The notes under the pieces are model-generated. The model was not told the DNA's origin and did no database searches. It saw only the letters and a program-made list of their open reading frames with translations. A program made the position numbers and the translations under genes. Shown here in pieces: positions 14,943 to 16,110 of a stretch of DNA of 16,110 bases. Position 1 is the stretch's first letter. Every line of letters begins with the position of its first letter. This stretch comes from Azohydromonas lata NBRC 102462 (GTDB lineage Bacteria > Pseudomonadota > Gammaproteobacteria > Burkholderiales > Burkholderiaceae_C), in assembly GCA_945878385.1 (NCBI GenBank), contig CAMCTE010000037.1, positions 1-16,110 on the forward strand, read 5' to 3'.

Positions 14943-15863
14943 ATGAACCACCCTCATCATTTCATCAGCGCAGGACCCTCAGCGCCGCAATCGGTCGACA
15001 TCAGCCGACGCCGGATGTTGGCTGCCTGCGCTGCAGCACCCGCCCTGGCCGGGTGCTCCGGCCTGGACCTCGTGAATGCGTCGTCCGTGGCCGGTGCGGG
15101 CGACCGCCGCCTGGGCTTGGCCTTCGGCCCCCATGAACGGCACCGCCTGGACGCCTACATGCCTCGAGGCAACGCGCCGGTCGGCGGATGGCCCACCGTG
15201 CTGTTCTTCTACGGCGGCACCTGGCGCCGCGGCGAGCGCGCCGAATATCGCTTCGTGGGTGAAGCCCTGGCCAGCCGCGGCATCCTCACCCTCGTGGCCG
15301 ACTACCGGCTCTTCCCCGAAGTGCGCTGGCCATCTTTTCTGGAAGACAGCGCCCTGGCCGTGCGCTGGGCGCTGCAACAGGCGCCGGCCGCCTCTCTGGC
15401 CGTGAACCCGACCAAGCTGTACCTGATGGGCCACAGCGCCGGCGCCTACAACGCCGCCATGCTGGCCCTTGACCCGCGGTGGCTGCAGGCCCAAGGCCTG
15501 CAACCCTCGGCGCTGGCCGGCTGGGTGGGCCTGGCGGGCCCCTACGACTTTCTGCCCCTGCGCGACCAAGACGCGCAGCCGGTGTTCCACCACCCTCACT
15601 ACCCGCCCAACACACAACCGATCGAGTTGGTGCGGCCGGGCGCGCCGCGCGCATTCCTGGCCGCATCGGTGGAAGACAAACTGGTGAGCACGCAGCGCAG
15701 CACGGTGAGCCTGGCGCGCAAGCTTCAGGAGGTGCAGGTGCCCACCACGCTGCGCCTGTACGAGCGCGTGGACCACGTCACGCTGGTAGGCGCCCTGTCG
15801 CGTCCGCTGCGGTGGATGGCGCCCGTATTGGACGACATCACCACTTTCATCCATCAGGCCTGA
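14943..15863 (+). CDS. Tat-signal lipoprotein, alpha/beta hydrolase (esterase-like)
   Basis: The 306-residue secreted hydrolase has an N-terminal twin-arginine motif SRRRML (21-26) and hydrophobic stretch, ending in lipobox LAGC (35-38). It is therefore probably folded before Tat export and then lipidated at Cys38. The catalytic domain (about 58-305) shows oxyanion-hole FFYGGTW (88-94; the usual HGG is YGG), nucleophile Ser165 in GHSAG (163-167), probable acid Asp245 (SVEDKL) and His278 (RVDHVT). The fold resembles small carboxylesterases of the BD-FAE/lipase class. The substrate cannot be read from sequence. GGAG precedes ATG 14943, 70 bases after argH. Its tie to arginine synthesis is not obvious, so the link may be positional only. 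Confidence 0.85.
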   Translation: MNHPHHFISAGPSAPQSVDISRRRMLAACAAAPALAGCSGLDLVNASSVAGAGDRRLGLAFGPHERHRLDAYMPRGNAPVGGWPTVLFFYGGTWRRGERAEYRFVGEALASRGILTLVADYRLFPEVRWPSFLEDSALAVRWALQQAPAASLAVNPTKLYLMGHSAGAYNAAMLALDPRWLQAQGLQPSALAGWVGLAGPYDFLPLRDQDAQPVFHHPHYPPNTQPIELVRPGAPRAFLAASVEDKLVSTQRSTVSLARKLQEVQVPTTLRLYERVDHVTLVGALSRPLRWMAPVLDDITTFIHQA

Positions 15864-15934
15864 GCCGGCGGCCTTGCCAGCCACCAGCCCTTCGCGGCGG
15901 ACGGCACAGGAAGCGCCAACCCTACAGCAGACGC
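15864..15934. other. Convergent spacer
   Basis: Seventy-one bases between the hydrolase stop and the stop of the DUF5666 gene. I see no clear hairpin with a T run and no other feature. Confidence 0.5.
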
Positions 15935-16110
15935 TCAGTCCTCGAAGCTGATCCGCACCGCCTTGAGCGTGGTGGCATCGGCGCCGCGAACCGCCTTCAC
16001 TTCGACCTTTCGGCCGTTGGCCAGCATGGCAGCCGTGCCGCCCTTGAACTCGGTGCTGTTGTCCCAACTCACCGTGAGGCCCCGCACCACGAAGCGCATG
16101 GCCGGCATTT
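15935..16110 (-). CDS. DUF5666-type protein, C-terminal end only
   Basis: Only the last 58 codons and stop are in the window; the gene continues beyond the right edge. The visible residues contain FVVRGLTVSWDNSTEFKGG, LANGRKVEVKAV and TLKAVRISFED. This beta-strand pattern (short strand, polar linker, LxxGxxVEV, then TLxAxxIxFE) fits DUF5666, a small beta-barrel domain often repeated in secreted proteins of Burkholderiales. The in-frame ATGs at 16108 and 16099 lie within the domain, so I do not take them as the start. Function is unknown. Confidence 0.7.
   Translation of the reverse strand, partial: MPAMRFVVRGLTVSWDNSTEFKGGTAAMLANGRKVEVKAVRGADATTLKAVRISFED

Noticed and set aside
14138..14944. 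Minus-strand open frame of 268 codons opposite argH
   Set aside because: Shadow of argH, His/Gln-rich composition from reverse-complemented Leu/Ala codons.
16099..16108. ATGs near the right edge as start of a short DUF5666 protein
   Set aside because: They fall within the domain; the gene most likely continues beyond the window.

Overview
The window is GC-rich chromosomal DNA from a motile Gram-negative bacterium, most likely a betaproteobacterium of the Burkholderiales (Comamonadaceae-like). The evidence is the gene content and the protein sequences: a Gram-negative flagellar set with L-ring, P-ring and muramidase-type FlgJ, a BCAM0308-type zinc-ribbon protein, and AroQ and ArgH sequences of the Burkholderiales kind. 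I see no tRNA, rRNA, insertion sequence, prophage or CRISPR array. Coding density is very high and almost every base lies in a gene.

Layout, left to right. A small zinc-ribbon protein (68-637, +) converges on a block of five signalling genes (654-5973). The block holds: (i) a response regulator-PAS-GGDEF-EAL protein (minus), translationally overlapped by an upstream Hpt-domain protein (minus); (ii) a short histidine kinase with no sensor domain (plus), whose start codon overlaps the 5' end of the Hpt gene; (iii) a response regulator with a probable RNA-binding ANTAR output domain, and a HisKA_2-type PAS histidine kinase (both minus). The HisKA_2 kinase gene overlaps the end of flgL, so this pair is the tail of the flagellar transcription unit. 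Next comes flgG-flgH-flgI-flgJ-flgK-flgL (12748 down to 5966, minus strand): distal rod, L-ring, P-ring, rod-cap muramidase and the two hook-filament junction proteins. The early genes flgB-F are not in the window. flgG is the first flagellar gene after a 185-bp divergent spacer.

The other side of the spacer carries plus-strand metabolic genes: aroQ (type II 3-dehydroquinase), argH (argininosuccinate lyase) and a Tat-signal lipoprotein alpha/beta hydrolase. A DUF5666-type gene, cut by the window end, converges from the right. The spacer holds a textbook sigma-54 -24/-12 sequence pointing at aroQ and a 13-bp palindrome.

How they may work together (inference): the flg genes build the distal rod, rings and hook-filament junction. 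The adjoining kinases, Hpt protein and two response regulators look like a local control module, with one output on c-di-GMP (GGDEF-EAL) and one possibly on transcript elongation (ANTAR). The most unusual points are the ANTAR/HisKA_2 pair at the end of a flagellar operon, and the split phosphorelay (sensorless kinase, free Hpt, c-di-GMP regulator) with overlapping divergent starts.
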